Positions 1 to 6,833 of a stretch of DNA of 13,427 nt are shown piece by piece (the first letter of the stretch is position 1; every line of letters starts with the position of its first letter). This DNA comes from JAENVT01 sp031404635 (GTDB lineage: Bacteria; Actinomycetota; Acidimicrobiia; Acidimicrobiales; Ilumatobacteraceae). The notes beneath the pieces were generated by a model. That model was not told the origin of the DNA, did not search any database, and worked only from the letters and a program-made list of their open reading frames with translations. The stretch is taken from contig JANNHY010000053.1 in assembly GCA_031404635.1 (NCBI GenBank), positions 1-13,427 on the forward strand. The letters run 5' to 3'. Both the position numbers and the translations under genes were made by a program.

Positions 1-107
1 GTGGGGCGCCCATAGCGCTCGATCACGGTGACCTGTCCATTCGCGGCTTGGGCCACGATGTCACTCAGTTGCGCCCTGGCCTCGGCAACTCCAACGACTG
101 TTCTCAT
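1..107 (-). CDS. Phd/YefM-type antitoxin, N-terminal part (cut by window edge)
   Basis: Reading leftward from an ATG at 105-107, 35 codons stay open to the window edge. The product begins MRTVVGVAEARAQLSDIVAQ and continues through AANGQVTVIERYGRP. This is the standard N-terminal pattern of Phd/YefM antitoxins: a short beta strand, the helix 'VAEARAQLSDIV' and the 'G..V.VI.RYGRP' turn. Such proteins bind their own promoter and neutralise a toxin, often RelE/ParE or VapC/Doc type, usually encoded just downstream. Here that gene would lie outside the window on the left. No clear Shine-Dalgarno sequence precedes the ATG, so translation may be leaderless. The family call rests on pattern recognition of 35 residues; the toxin type cannot be told. 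Confidence 0.75.
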   Translation of the reverse strand, partial: MRTVVGVAEARAQLSDIVAQAANGQVTVIERYGRP

Positions 108-334
108 ACTGACTGATGGCCCCGACAACCCGCCGGCCCGCAACCCCCCGAGGGGAGCGGCGGTCGACCCGCGAAGGCAACCCGTCGCAAAATGCCGCCT
201 CGCAGCAGCGCCAACCAGCACTCATCAACCAGATCGTCCCCCCGATGTCTCATGGCACTATCGGCGGAAGTCGTGGGTGTCACGTACTGGTTCACACCCG
301 CCACCGCGCCCCTAGAGCAGTCTGTGACGCTTCG
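108..334. other. intergenic stretch, no gene recognised
   Basis: About 230 bases between the antitoxin start and the Lgt-like remnant. An open plus-strand frame from 116 runs through it into the remnant, but its first 73 codons are rich in Arg, Pro and His and resemble no known protein. The antitoxin promoter should lie at the left end of this stretch. I could not pick out a convincing operator. Confidence 0.4.
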
Positions 335-559
335 CTTCACTGGGCGGCGGGCTTGGCGACATTGGTTGCTGTCCTACAGCATGGCGCGGCGGGCGGTGGC
401 TGGTTCGTGGCTGGACTCGCCACGTACACAATCGGTCGCCAGGGGATCCTCCATTGGAGAGTGGAGCGCAAGTCACCACGCGCCCGGCTCATCACGGCCG
501 CGATCGCAGCGGTGATCCTCGTGGTCGACCTCAGCCTCGTCGCTTTCGGCACGATCTAG
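335..559 (+). pseudogene. C-terminal remnant of an Lgt-like (prolipoprotein diacylglyceryl transferase family) membrane protein
   Basis: The last 74 codons of an open frame ending in TAG at 557-559 encode two hydrophobic segments. They are separated by a basic loop containing YTIGRQGILHWRVERKSPRA. Actinobacterial Lgt relatives end in a similar way: a membrane helix, a 'YT.GRQ' stretch, a basic loop, then a final hydrophobic helix. The upstream codons in the same frame do not resemble Lgt, and the conserved central region of the family is absent. This therefore looks like a 3' relic left by a deletion or an insertion boundary. An alternative is an unrelated two-helix membrane peptide. A different, full-length Lgt-like gene lies at 4656-5366 on the other strand. 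Confidence 0.4.
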
Positions 560-749
560 CGGAAAGCGGGCGCGCGTAGCCGCGTGCGAACGCGGATGTT
601 CGGGCTGCGGGGTTGATCATCAGCGCGGTGTTGACTTGGGCGCAGAACGAGCAGCCGGTGAACTCGTGTTCTTCGTCACATTGCCAGATGGCTTTCATGC
701 CAGCTGCCTGGTAGCGGTCCTTGAAGGCCTGATCGAGGAGGACCAGGGT
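531..749 (-). pseudogene. unidentified relic frame with a Cys/His cluster
   Basis: A 72-codon frame lies between a TGA at 750-752 and a TGA at 531-533. Codon usage looks coding-like and it reads LLDQAFKDRYQAAGMKAIWQ, then CDEEHEFTGCSFCAQ, then a basic tail. The C-x7-C-x2-C plus His arrangement resembles a small metal-binding knuckle. There is no good start codon or ribosome site, since the first ATG is internal, and the 3' end overlaps the Lgt-like remnant antisense. I read it as the 3' piece of a lost gene. I do not recognise the family. Confidence 0.3.
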
Positions 750-958
750 TCATTATCCATGGTGTCGGTCCCCGACAACGAAGGACGAACGGCTCACTCG
801 TCCAAACACACGCGACCGCCTCGACGTTCGTGCAATCGGACATGAGCGCTAAGCCTGGGTAGTTACGCTGAGGCCCGTGGGCCGCCGTGGCGCAGTGCAC
901 GTCTCACCTTGTCCCATGACGTCGCGAACCGCAAGGCGTCCTGGCGTAGCCTCGGCCC
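750..958. other. intergenic stretch upstream of the SulP gene
   Basis: No gene is recognised here. The SulP promoter should lie in this interval, but no convincing -35/-10 pair or operator was found. An in-frame TAG at 947-949 closes the SulP frame just before its GTG start. Confidence 0.4.
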
Positions 959-2671
959 GTGCCATGGCGGTCTCGTTGGTCTGGTTGGTCCGCCTCGCTT
1001 GTCGGGTTGCTTCCTGGCCTGTCGGTGCTGCGTGGCTATCAGCGGTCGTGGTTCCGCGTCGATGTGGTCGCTGGTCTGACGGTGGGAGCGATGCTCATCC
1101 CGCAGTCGATGAGTTACGCGGCCCTTGCTGGCATGCCGCCCGAGTACGGGTTCTACGCCGTCGTCGGCGCGCTCGTGGTCTACGCGCTGTTCGGTTCGAG
1201 TCGTCATCTCGGTGTCGGACCCGAGCCCGGCACGGCGATCCTTGCCGCAACCGGTGTCGCTACGGTCGCCGGTGGTGACCCGCGGCGCTACATCACGTTG
1301 ATGGCTGGGCTGGCCATCGTCGTTGGTGCGGTCTGCGTCCTTGCTGCCGCTGTCCGATTGGGCTACCTCGCGTCCATGTTGTCCAAGCCGGTGCTAGTCG
1401 GGTACATCACCGGCGTCGGCCTGATCCTGCTCAGCAGCCAGTTCGCTGCGTTCACCGGTGCCAGCGTGACCGCAGACTCGTTCTTCTCGCGTTGCTGGCA
1501 GCTCGCGACCAGTCTCGACGAGGTCCAGGGTGCAACGATCGGGGTCGGAGCGGCAACCTTGGTGTTGATGCTCTCGTTACGATGGGCCGTACCGAACGCC
1601 CCGGTTGCGCTGGTCGGCGTGGTGCTGGCCACTGCCGTCACGGCGGTGTTCTCTCTCGACCATCACGGCGTCGCTCTCGTGGGCTTCATCCCGTCAGGGC
1701 TCCCCACGCCGGCTCTCCCTGACATCGGTCTACACGACATCGCTCGTCTGCTGCCTGTCGCGGCCGGGATCGCGCTCGTGGGTTTCACCGACAACGTACT
1801 CACCGCTCGTGCGATCGCCTCCCGAAAAGGCTACCGGATCGACCCGAACCAGGAGCTCCTCGCTCTCGGCATGATCAACCTCACGGCCGGGATCTCCCGG
1901 GGTTTTCCCATCTCGTCGAGTGCCAGTCGCACCGCGGTTCCGGCGTCGCTGGGGTCACGCACCCAGCTCGTATCCGTGATCGGCTCCGGGTTCGTCGTCA
2001 TCACGCTGCTTGCCGTGCGCCCAGTGCTGTCGCAGATCCCGCGTGCTGCGCTCGCGGCGGTGATCGTCATCGCCGCCATCGCTATCATCGACCTGCGCAG
2101 CTTCGCGCGACTCTGGCGGATCAGCCCCGAGGAAGGAGTGCTGGCCGCGGCCGCCACGATCGGGGTCCTCGTCCTGGGAGTCCTCTATGGCATCGTGATC
2201 GCAGTCGCGATGTCGATTGCGGTCGCGTTGGCCCGTATCGGACGCCCGCACGACGCCGTGCTCGGTGACTTGCCCGAACACGACGGATGGGTCGATGTGG
2301 GCGAGTACCCGAACGCCGTGACAACGGCAGGGTTGGTTGTGTTCCGATTCGACGCGCCCCTGATCTTCATCAACGCAGAGCGGTTCAGCGATCGCATCGA
2401 TGAGGTGCTCAGCGCCGCATGCGATCCGATCGACTGGCTCGTGATCGACTGCGAAGGCATTGGCACACTCGATGCGTCAGCTGTCGACGTCTTACAGGAG
2501 GTGATCGCATCGCTCGAACGGCGTCACATCAGCACGGTGGCCGTGGCCCGGACCAACGACCACGTTCTCGACCGCATGCGACGAGCGCGCCTCACCGAAC
2601 CCGGCGGACCGATCCGAGTGTTCCCCACGATCAACGCCGCAGTCCGCGCCTTCGGTATCCGGCCGAAATGA
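959..2671 (+). CDS. SulP family inorganic anion transporter with C-terminal STAS domain
   Basis: A 570-residue secondary transporter of the SulP/SLC26 family, acting in the cytoplasmic membrane on sulfate, bicarbonate or another oxyanion; the substrate cannot be told from sequence. The hallmark N-terminal block is present (residues about 37-65, AGLTVGAMLIPQSMSYAALA followed by GMPPEYGFY). It is followed by a SSRHLGVGPEPGTAI block and about ten to twelve hydrophobic segments up to residue 430. A STAS domain covers about residues 445-565, with the LIFINAERF strand and the IGTLDASAVDVL loop that carries the conserved Asp and Ser. Length is normal for the family. The start is GTG at 959: an in-frame TAG at 947-949 excludes anything further upstream. 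No good ribosome site is visible. It is monocistronic and separated from the leftward cluster. Confidence 0.93.
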   Translation: MPWRSRWSGWSASLVGLLPGLSVLRGYQRSWFRVDVVAGLTVGAMLIPQSMSYAALAGMPPEYGFYAVVGALVVYALFGSSRHLGVGPEPGTAILAATGVATVAGGDPRRYITLMAGLAIVVGAVCVLAAAVRLGYLASMLSKPVLVGYITGVGLILLSSQFAAFTGASVTADSFFSRCWQLATSLDEVQGATIGVGAATLVLMLSLRWAVPNAPVALVGVVLATAVTAVFSLDHHGVALVGFIPSGLPTPALPDIGLHDIARLLPVAAGIALVGFTDNVLTARAIASRKGYRIDPNQELLALGMINLTAGISRGFPISSSASRTAVPASLGSRTQLVSVIGSGFVVITLLAVRPVLSQIPRAALAAVIVIAAIAIIDLRSFARLWRISPEEGVLAAAATIGVLVLGVLYGIVIAVAMSIAVALARIGRPHDAVLGDLPEHDGWVDVGEYPNAVTTAGLVVFRFDAPLIFINAERFSDRIDEVLSAACDPIDWLVIDCEGIGTLDASAVDVLQEVIASLERRHISTVAVARTNDHVLDRMRRARLTEPGGPIRVFPTINAAVRAFGIRPK

Positions 2672-3026
2672 GTCGTTCTCGCCAGACGCGACTCGGGTCG
2701 ACACAGCCCATCCAGTGCCGAACGAACCGCCGGCCATCGAGCGTGCGTGGCCTGCCCGATCCTCATCGTGAACCTCGACCCATGCGTGCCACGATCGGAT
2801 CGATCGTCCGTGCAGTTCGGCGGCCAGGTTCAACGACTCAGCTACTCGGGGCCTACTCGCCGGCGATCGCTTCCCGTGGACTCCAGGTGTCGCGGCTGAG
2901 CGCCCACCAACTCGCCGACACCCTCGAAAGGGCTGGGTGTCACCGATCACTGGCGGGCTCGTCGTTGGTGAGGTGAGACACCGGCGTGACAAGCCACGAA
3001 ATCGATGCTCTACAAGTATCCGTCCA
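2672..3026. other. gene-free stretch between SulP and the leftward cluster
   Basis: About 355 bases without a recognisable gene. Frames stay open on both strands but give Arg/Ser/His/Pro-rich products unlike known proteins. A 6-bp inverted repeat (GAGTCG at 2670-2675 with CGACTC at 2689-2694) follows the SulP stop but lacks a T-run, so I do not call it a terminator. The interval probably holds decayed sequence between two convergent units. Confidence 0.4.
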
Positions 3027-3238
3027 CTACGAATCGGGTCGGTGCCGGAGTGCGGTGAGACGTTGGCGATAATCGTCGGCTTCGATCTCGCCGCGGGCGA
3101 ATCGTTCGGCGAGACGTTCTTGCGGTGTTGTCTTCAGCGGCGGGGTCGGCGCTCTCGGTGACTGCGGATGTGGGTGTGGTTGCCGCGTTGGAGGAGTGTG
3201 ACGCCGACCCAGATGAGGCCACCCAACACAACGAACAT
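3027..3238 (-). pseudogene. SHOCT-domain small membrane protein, 5'-truncated and frameshifted
   Basis: From 3238 leftward one frame encodes a single hydrophobic segment, MFVVLGGLIWVGVTLLQRG, and a basic linker before TGA at 3134-3136. A second frame, one base off, then carries a SHOCT motif (PQERLAERFARGEIEADDYR, about 3128-3069) and stops at 3027. Helix, linker and SHOCT motif together make a typical small SHOCT membrane protein. The remnant is 212 nt, and one added base gives 71 codons. The change of frame falls at the CCCC run opposite 3142-3145. The upstream end is fused to the rhodanese-like half-gene at about 3236-3239, so its own start and any leading residues are gone. SHOCT domains are short oligomerisation or interaction modules of uncertain role. 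Confidence 0.6.
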
Positions 3239-3554
3239 CGAACGGCATGAGAAGATCGGTACCTTCGATCTCACCGTCGTTAGGTACGTGGACGTTGATC
3301 ACCGTCGCCGATGGGTCCCCGAGCAACGTCTCGAACTCGGCCGGCGCGGCCAGGCGGTGTGGGCCGGACGAAACGGTCATGTCCATGCCGACCATCGACG
3401 AACCTGTCCCGTGATCCATCCCGGGCATCCCGAGGGCGAAGTACAACACCACACCGACCACCAACACGACGAACCCGGCTACGATCGCCTTGCCACTGTG
3501 CTCTCGGGAAGACGACGCGGAGACCGTCGCCTCGCTCTCCAGGTCACTTCTCAC
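3236..3554 (-). pseudogene. Rhodanese-like membrane-anchored protein, N-terminal half only
   Basis: A GTG at 3552-3554, overlapping the end of the preceding gene by 11 bases, opens a frame with one membrane anchor (residues about 23-42). A Met/His-rich stretch follows (GMPGMDHGTGSSMVGMDM, residues 42-59), then the first half of a rhodanese fold (residues about 70-106, FETLLGDPSATVINVHVPND and GEIEGTDLLMPFD). Homologues continue with a loop carrying the catalytic Cys. Here, after residue 106, the sequence passes abruptly into the antisense-looking frame of the SHOCT remnant. The frame stays open to 3027, giving a 175-residue hybrid, but it lacks the active-site half. Sulfurtransferase activity is therefore not expected, though the anchored Met/His segment could still be made. 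Confidence 0.65.
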
Positions 3555-3848
3555 GATCGAACCACCCGAACCACCGTGTGCTGTAGAGGGCGATGACGAC
3601 CCCGAGCATGAGGTAGAGCACGCTGTGTCTGCCCGGGAGCAGGCTGATCGAGCCGCCGAGCATGATCTGGTTGAGGATGACGACGGTGATGCCCGAGATA
3701 AAAATCACTGCGCCCACGGCCTTGTGCCAACCGGGGCGCAACCTGCCCGATTTGAGCGGCGGGGTGTGTAGCGACTCGATGCGGGTGGTGTGACCGGGCC
3801 ACGATGCTCGATGTCGCCGGACTTGGCACGACGCTTTTTCGGTGCCAT
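3544..3848 (-). pseudogene. CrgA-like small two-helix membrane protein with a one-base frameshift
   Basis: The start is ATG at 3846-3848, preceded by a good ribosome site (AAAGGA). The first frame reads MAPKKRRAKSGDIEHRGPVT and then PPASSRYTP. The frame one base off continues PLKSGRLRPGWHKAVGAVIF, followed by two membrane helices and a final RWFGWFDREK, with stop at 3544. Joined, these give a coherent protein of about 101 residues: a basic N-terminus, the RYTP motif and two helices, as in the CrgA-like small membrane proteins of actinobacteria. The 305-nt span needs one extra base to be in frame, at the CCCC run opposite 3761-3764. It is either a true mutation or a homopolymer sequence error. 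A BlaI-type dyad sits about 50 bases upstream. CrgA kinship is tentative; CrgA itself works at the division septum. Confidence 0.6.
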
Positions 3849-3897
3849 TAGATGTTCCTTTTCGGACGAGCAGAGTGAGCGGAGGAGCAACCACATC

Positions 3898-3917
3898 TAC
3901 TACAATATGTCGTAGTA
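3898..3917. promoter_or_regulatory. Predicted BlaI-type operator and promoter of the CrgA-like gene
   Basis: A dyad TACTAC-N8-GTAGTA. Its core CTACAATATGTCGTAG (3900-3915) matches the dyad between blaI and the DUF305 gene (CTACACTCTGTCGTAG) at all but three of 16 positions. It lies 50-69 bases upstream of the CrgA-like ATG, inside the only gap in the leftward cluster. A weak minus-strand promoter may overlap it (TTGCGC at 3931-3926, 18 bases, TATTGT at 3907-3902). Repressors of the BlaI/MecI/CopY family bind dyads of this kind; binding here is inferred. Confidence 0.55.
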
Positions 3918-3933
3918 AGTGGCGGGCGCAATG

Positions 3934-4659
3934 TCAGATGGGCGGCCAACCGGTTTGAGCGAGCCAGCCCTGTAGGTCTGTGAAGATCGTCGACCAGAGG
4001 CCGGATAGGTAAGCCAGGCCGATGACGATCATTGCAACGCCACCGACTATCTGAAGCGTGCGAGCGCGTCGAGCGAGCCAGCGTCTGATCCGATCGGATC
4101 GTTCGAACCAGACTGCGAGGGCCACGAACGGAATACCGAGGCCAGCCGAGTAGAACAGGAGCAGGATCATGCCTTCGGTCAACGAGGAGTCGGCGGCGGC
4201 CTTGGTGAGGATCGTCGCCAGGATCGGCCCGATGCATGGTGTCCAGCCGAGCGCGAAAACGGCCCCGAGCGCGATTGAACGTCGAGGTCCGCCAACGAGC
4301 TTGTGCAGTTCGAACGGTCTGCGCTCTGCGGACAGCGTCGGCAGCCGAACAACGCCCAGGGTGTTCAGGCCGAGGACGATGAGGAACACTCCGGCGACCT
4401 TGAGCACCGTGTCGAGCCGATCGAACAGCAGCGCCCCGATCGCCGAAGCGGTGGCGCCCAGCACAGTGAAGACAATCGTGAAGCCGGCGACAAAACCGAG
4501 TGCACCGCCGACCGACGGGCGCAATCGCCCGCTCCTGCCGGATCGTTCTGTTGACGAGACTGCAGCGAGATAGCCCGGTAGAACCGGCAATACGCATGGG
4601 CTGCTCGCGGACACGAGGCCAGCTGCCATTGCGGCGAACGGGAGCAATAGGCCGTTCAC
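3934..4659 (-). CDS. ccdA: CcdA-type membrane thiol-disulfide carrier
   Basis: A 241-residue membrane protein with about six hydrophobic segments, the size and pattern of CcdA, the short form of the DsbD membrane domain. It passes electrons from cytoplasmic thioredoxin across the membrane to extracytoplasmic thiol proteins. The two redox cysteines are visible: C22 in the SSPCVLPVLPG motif and C142 in GWTPCIGPIL. The GTG start overlaps the stop of the upstream Lgt-like gene (GTGA, 4656-4659), so the two are translationally coupled. With the TlpA-like gene two positions upstream it forms a complete CcdA-to-TlpA reducing pathway. No cytochrome c or Ccs genes are in the window, so the targets may be other Cys or metal-binding envelope proteins such as the Cys-rich Lgt-like neighbour. 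Confidence 0.93.
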   Translation of the reverse strand: MNGLLLPFAAMAAGLVSASSPCVLPVLPGYLAAVSSTERSGRSGRLRPSVGGALGFVAGFTIVFTVLGATASAIGALLFDRLDTVLKVAGVFLIVLGLNTLGVVRLPTLSAERRPFELHKLVGGPRRSIALGAVFALGWTPCIGPILATILTKAAADSSLTEGMILLLFYSAGLGIPFVALAVWFERSDRIRRWLARRARTLQIVGGVAMIVIGLAYLSGLWSTIFTDLQGWLAQTGWPPI

Positions 4660-5366
4660 TCGACCTCCACTCCGAGCGTCGAGTTGTCGCGGCGAACACG
4701 TACGCCGATCAAGGCTGTGAGCGATGCGACAAGGACAGCGATCGACGTGGCGTGCTGGCGGGTCAACCCGATGCCGATGCGTGGTAGCCAGATCGAGGCC
4801 ACCGACCGAATCGCAGCCACGGCCATCACGGCAACGATGACCACGTAGACGCCCCGCAGACCTCGGCGATGGAACCGATCGAGAGCGAAGGCACTGGCAG
4901 CGGCGGCAACGGCGACGCCAAGTCCGACGGGAAACATCCGTGTGACGAGCCCTTCGGGTCGTATCCCGACCGCGCTGACCGGACCGGGGCAGCCGTCACG
5001 CAACAAGCAGCTGGCCTCGAAGCACGACCAGGCGATCAACCCGGCCGGGGCGAGCGCTGCGAGCCGGACGGACGCCGAGAGTCCCTCACGGTGGGCGCGA
5101 TATGCCAGCCAGGCCAGTCCAGCTGCCGCGCCAGGCCAGAACTCGACTCCACTTCGGATGATCATCACGTCGCCGAGGTTCGTCAGCGAACCGACGTCGT
5201 CGATGGCCAGCGCAGTGAGCCGACCGACGGCTAGGCCGATGACGAGCGCTCCCAGGGTGGTGTCCAACACCCCTGCCTCGACGGCTGCGGGAGGCCACGG
5301 ACGAATGAACACGGCGGGCACCGTTACCATGACGGCCATGGACACCAAAAGCCCGATGTCGATCAC
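4656..5366 (-). CDS. Lgt-family-like multi-pass membrane protein with three clustered cysteines
   Basis: A 236-residue hydrophobic protein with about seven membrane segments. Several blocks follow the order seen in prolipoprotein diacylglyceryl transferases: VIGLAVGRL early, IIRSGVEFWPGAAAGLAW at 69-86 (like the 'GG.SF.GG..G' block), and a central GRxGC-like region at 107-129. That region carries C115, C120 and C126 in the pattern C-x4-C-x5-C with LLRDG. The residues Lgt uses for catalysis are not clearly kept, so it may have another job; lipoprotein acylation is not safe to assume. It lies between the TlpA-like and CcdA genes with 4-base GTGA overlaps on both sides, which suggests that its cysteines are served by that redox pair. 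The GTG start is set by the overlap with the tlpA stop. Confidence 0.6.
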   Translation of the reverse strand: MIDIGLLVSMAVMVTVPAVFIRPWPPAAVEAGVLDTTLGALVIGLAVGRLTALAIDDVGSLTNLGDVMIIRSGVEFWPGAAAGLAWLAYRAHREGLSASVRLAALAPAGLIAWSCFEASCLLRDGCPGPVSAVGIRPEGLVTRMFPVGLGVAVAAAASAFALDRFHRRGLRGVYVVIVAVMAVAAIRSVASIWLPRIGIGLTRQHATSIAVLVASLTALIGVRVRRDNSTLGVEVE

Positions 5367-5926
5367 GCGCGAAGATCTTCGAGTACGGCGGCCAAACGCT
5401 GCTCGGTGAGACCACCGACGATGGTCGTGCGCAATTTGCCATCCGAGCCGAACACGTAGGTGGTCGGAAAGCCACGCAGACCGAGGCGAGCTCGAATCCC
5501 GCCCGAACTGTCGAACACATTGGGATACGACACGCCGAACTCTTTCATGAACGCGAGCAGGTTGGACGGAACATCCTTGGACCCCACGCCGAGGATGACT
5601 ACTTCGTCGCCGTGGGTTACCCAGGTTCGCTGGAGGAGCGGCGTTTCAGTTCGGCATGGCGAACACCACGAGGCCCAGATGTTGACGATCACCGGTGTCC
5701 CACGTAGTCCGACCAGGACACCTTCGAACTCGTCGGCCGACAACTCAGTCAGCTCGCCGGCAGCCGGAAGAGCGCGCGGGGTCCCGGATGGCTCGAACAC
5801 GGTCGCATTGGAGGGACGCGTCACCGCGTAGACGACGAGCGCGGCCAACGCGACGATGGCGATCAGCTTCGTTCGAGTGCGAAGTGCGGGCGGCGCCGCC
5901 GAACTCGTGACCGTCGTCGGCTCCAC
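5363..5926 (-). CDS. TlpA-like membrane-anchored thioredoxin
   Basis: A 187-residue protein with one N-terminal membrane anchor (residues about 19-37) and an extracytoplasmic thioredoxin fold of the TlpA/ResA type. The active site WCSPC is at 87-91 and follows the strand VIVNIWAS. The cis-proline motif GFPTTYVFG has P154. It should reduce disulfides outside the membrane, receiving electrons from CcdA. The start chosen is GTG at 5926, with AGGAG about 12 bases upstream. The gap to the M56 gene upstream is 37 bases, and the 3' end overlaps the Lgt-like gene by four. A short perfect dyad sits just ahead of the ribosome site. Nothing is missing; length and motifs are normal. Confidence 0.92.
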   Translation of the reverse strand: MEPTTVTSSAAPPALRTRTKLIAIVALAALVVYAVTRPSNATVFEPSGTPRALPAAGELTELSADEFEGVLVGLRGTPVIVNIWASWCSPCRTETPLLQRTWVTHGDEVVILGVGSKDVPSNLLAFMKEFGVSYPNVFDSSGGIRARLGLRGFPTTYVFGSDGKLRTTIVGGLTEQRLAAVLEDLRA

Positions 5927-5942
5927 CGGCTCAGGCTACTCC

Positions 5943-5955
5943 TACAACGTGTAGA
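5943..5955. promoter_or_regulatory. Short perfect dyad in front of the TlpA-like gene
   Basis: CTACA-ACG-TGTAG is a perfect 5-bp inverted repeat with a 3-base spacer, in the short gap between the M56 stop and the TlpA-like start. The half-sites resemble the BlaI-type CTAC/GTAG halves but are three bases closer together than in the other two sites. It could be a variant operator, a small RNA hairpin beside the ribosome site, or chance. Position is accurate to about one base. Confidence 0.3.
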
Positions 5956-5963
5956 TGAGTTCC

Positions 5964-6833
5964 TCAACCAGGGCAGAGGGCGGTTACCAGGTTTGCCAAA
6001 TGGTGTATCTGAAATGCGGCGAGCGCGCCTGTGGCGGCGATCGCCGACCAGAGGCCGATCAGCAGCGTCGAACGCGGCGTTGGCGGGGGCGGTGACAGCA
6101 GCGCAGCGACACGCCCGGGTACGCCGAGACCGGCAAAGCTCAACGCCCCAGCGGGGGCCACGTTGTGCAGGGCGACCTTGCCGAGTGTGCGTGCCACGAA
6201 CCGCCGATCGCCGCACTCCTCGACTGCAGCCTCGTCTGCCCAACGCTCCAGAGAGAACTTCAGCCTCGACGTCAGCGGCCGCAGCATCGGAATGGTGGCT
6301 GCGGTCAGTTGGGCGACCAGCAGATAGCGGTCGTGCCGATGCCTGGCATGGGCGCCCTCGTGTGCGAGCACGACGCTCTGCTCATCGTCATCGAGCAGTT
6401 CGACCAGACCGCTCGACAACACGACATGACCGCCACGACCCGGCAGCGTGAACGCGAATGGCTGCTCGTGACAGGCGATCTCGACGGATCCGGGGTGATC
6501 GTGGCGGAGCCGGCGGTGCGCCCGAACCACTCTAGCGGCCTGCGCTGTGCCGGTGACCGCCAGCAAGAGCGAAGGCAGACCGATCCAGGGGGAGATTCGA
6601 TCGTGCCCGCCGAACACTTCGACGCACCACCTCAGCCCGGTGCCGAGAAACGGTGCGTGGGCGAAGTATCCGAGACCGATGATCCACAACGTCGGCACAG
6701 CCGCACTGGCGACCACGACTACCGTGACGACGACCGCGCGAGCCGCGAGAACCGGTGGCAGCCGACGATGGAACGCCGTCACGGCAACCGCCAGCGCAAT
6801 GGCCACCAGCAATGGCACGATCGACAGGAACAT
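5964..6833 (-). CDS. M56-family membrane metalloprotease (BlaR1/MecR1-type partner of BlaI)
   Basis: A 289-residue protein with hydrophobic segments at both ends and a zinc protease domain between them. The metal site is HEGAH at 158-162, in the fold-typical VVLAHEGAHARHRHD. The downstream ERWADEAAVE at 196-205 supplies the third ligand. M56 proteases paired with BlaI sense a signal and inactivate the repressor by proteolysis. Unlike BlaR1 there is no C-terminal penicillin-binding sensor domain; the protein ends after the last helix, as in the short actinobacterial forms, so the signal is unknown. The ATG overlaps the blaI stop by one base (TGATG), so the pair is co-translated. The tail IHHLANLVTALCPG carries two His and one Cys. 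Confidence 0.9.
   Translation of the reverse strand: MFLSIVPLLVAIALAVAVTAFHRRLPPVLAARAVVVTVVVVASAAVPTLWIIGLGYFAHAPFLGTGLRWCVEVFGGHDRISPWIGLPSLLLAVTGTAQAARVVRAHRRLRHDHPGSVEIACHEQPFAFTLPGRGGHVVLSSGLVELLDDDEQSVVLAHEGAHARHRHDRYLLVAQLTAATIPMLRPLTSRLKFSLERWADEAAVEECGDRRFVARTLGKVALHNVAPAGALSFAGLGVPGRVAALLSPPPPTPRSTLLIGLWSAIAATGALAAFQIHHLANLVTALCPG

Noticed and set aside
2670..2694. Possible terminator after the SulP gene
   Set aside because: Only a 6-bp stem with a 13-base loop and no T-run.
2492..2992. Minus-strand frame covering the SulP end and the following gap
   Set aside because: More than a third is antisense to the STAS domain; composition is unlike a real protein and no start signal is present.
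3142..3764. Programmed -1 frameshifting as the main explanation of the two broken genes
   Set aside because: C-CCC-type slippage pairs poorly in the new frame (CCC to ACC) and no strong downstream stem was evident; a base-call error or mutation is simpler. Kept as an option in the finding, not as a call.
3848..4699. 283-codon open frame on the minus strand over the ccdA region
   Set aside because: Extremely Arg/His/Pro-rich and in a different frame from the clear CcdA protein with its two redox cysteines.
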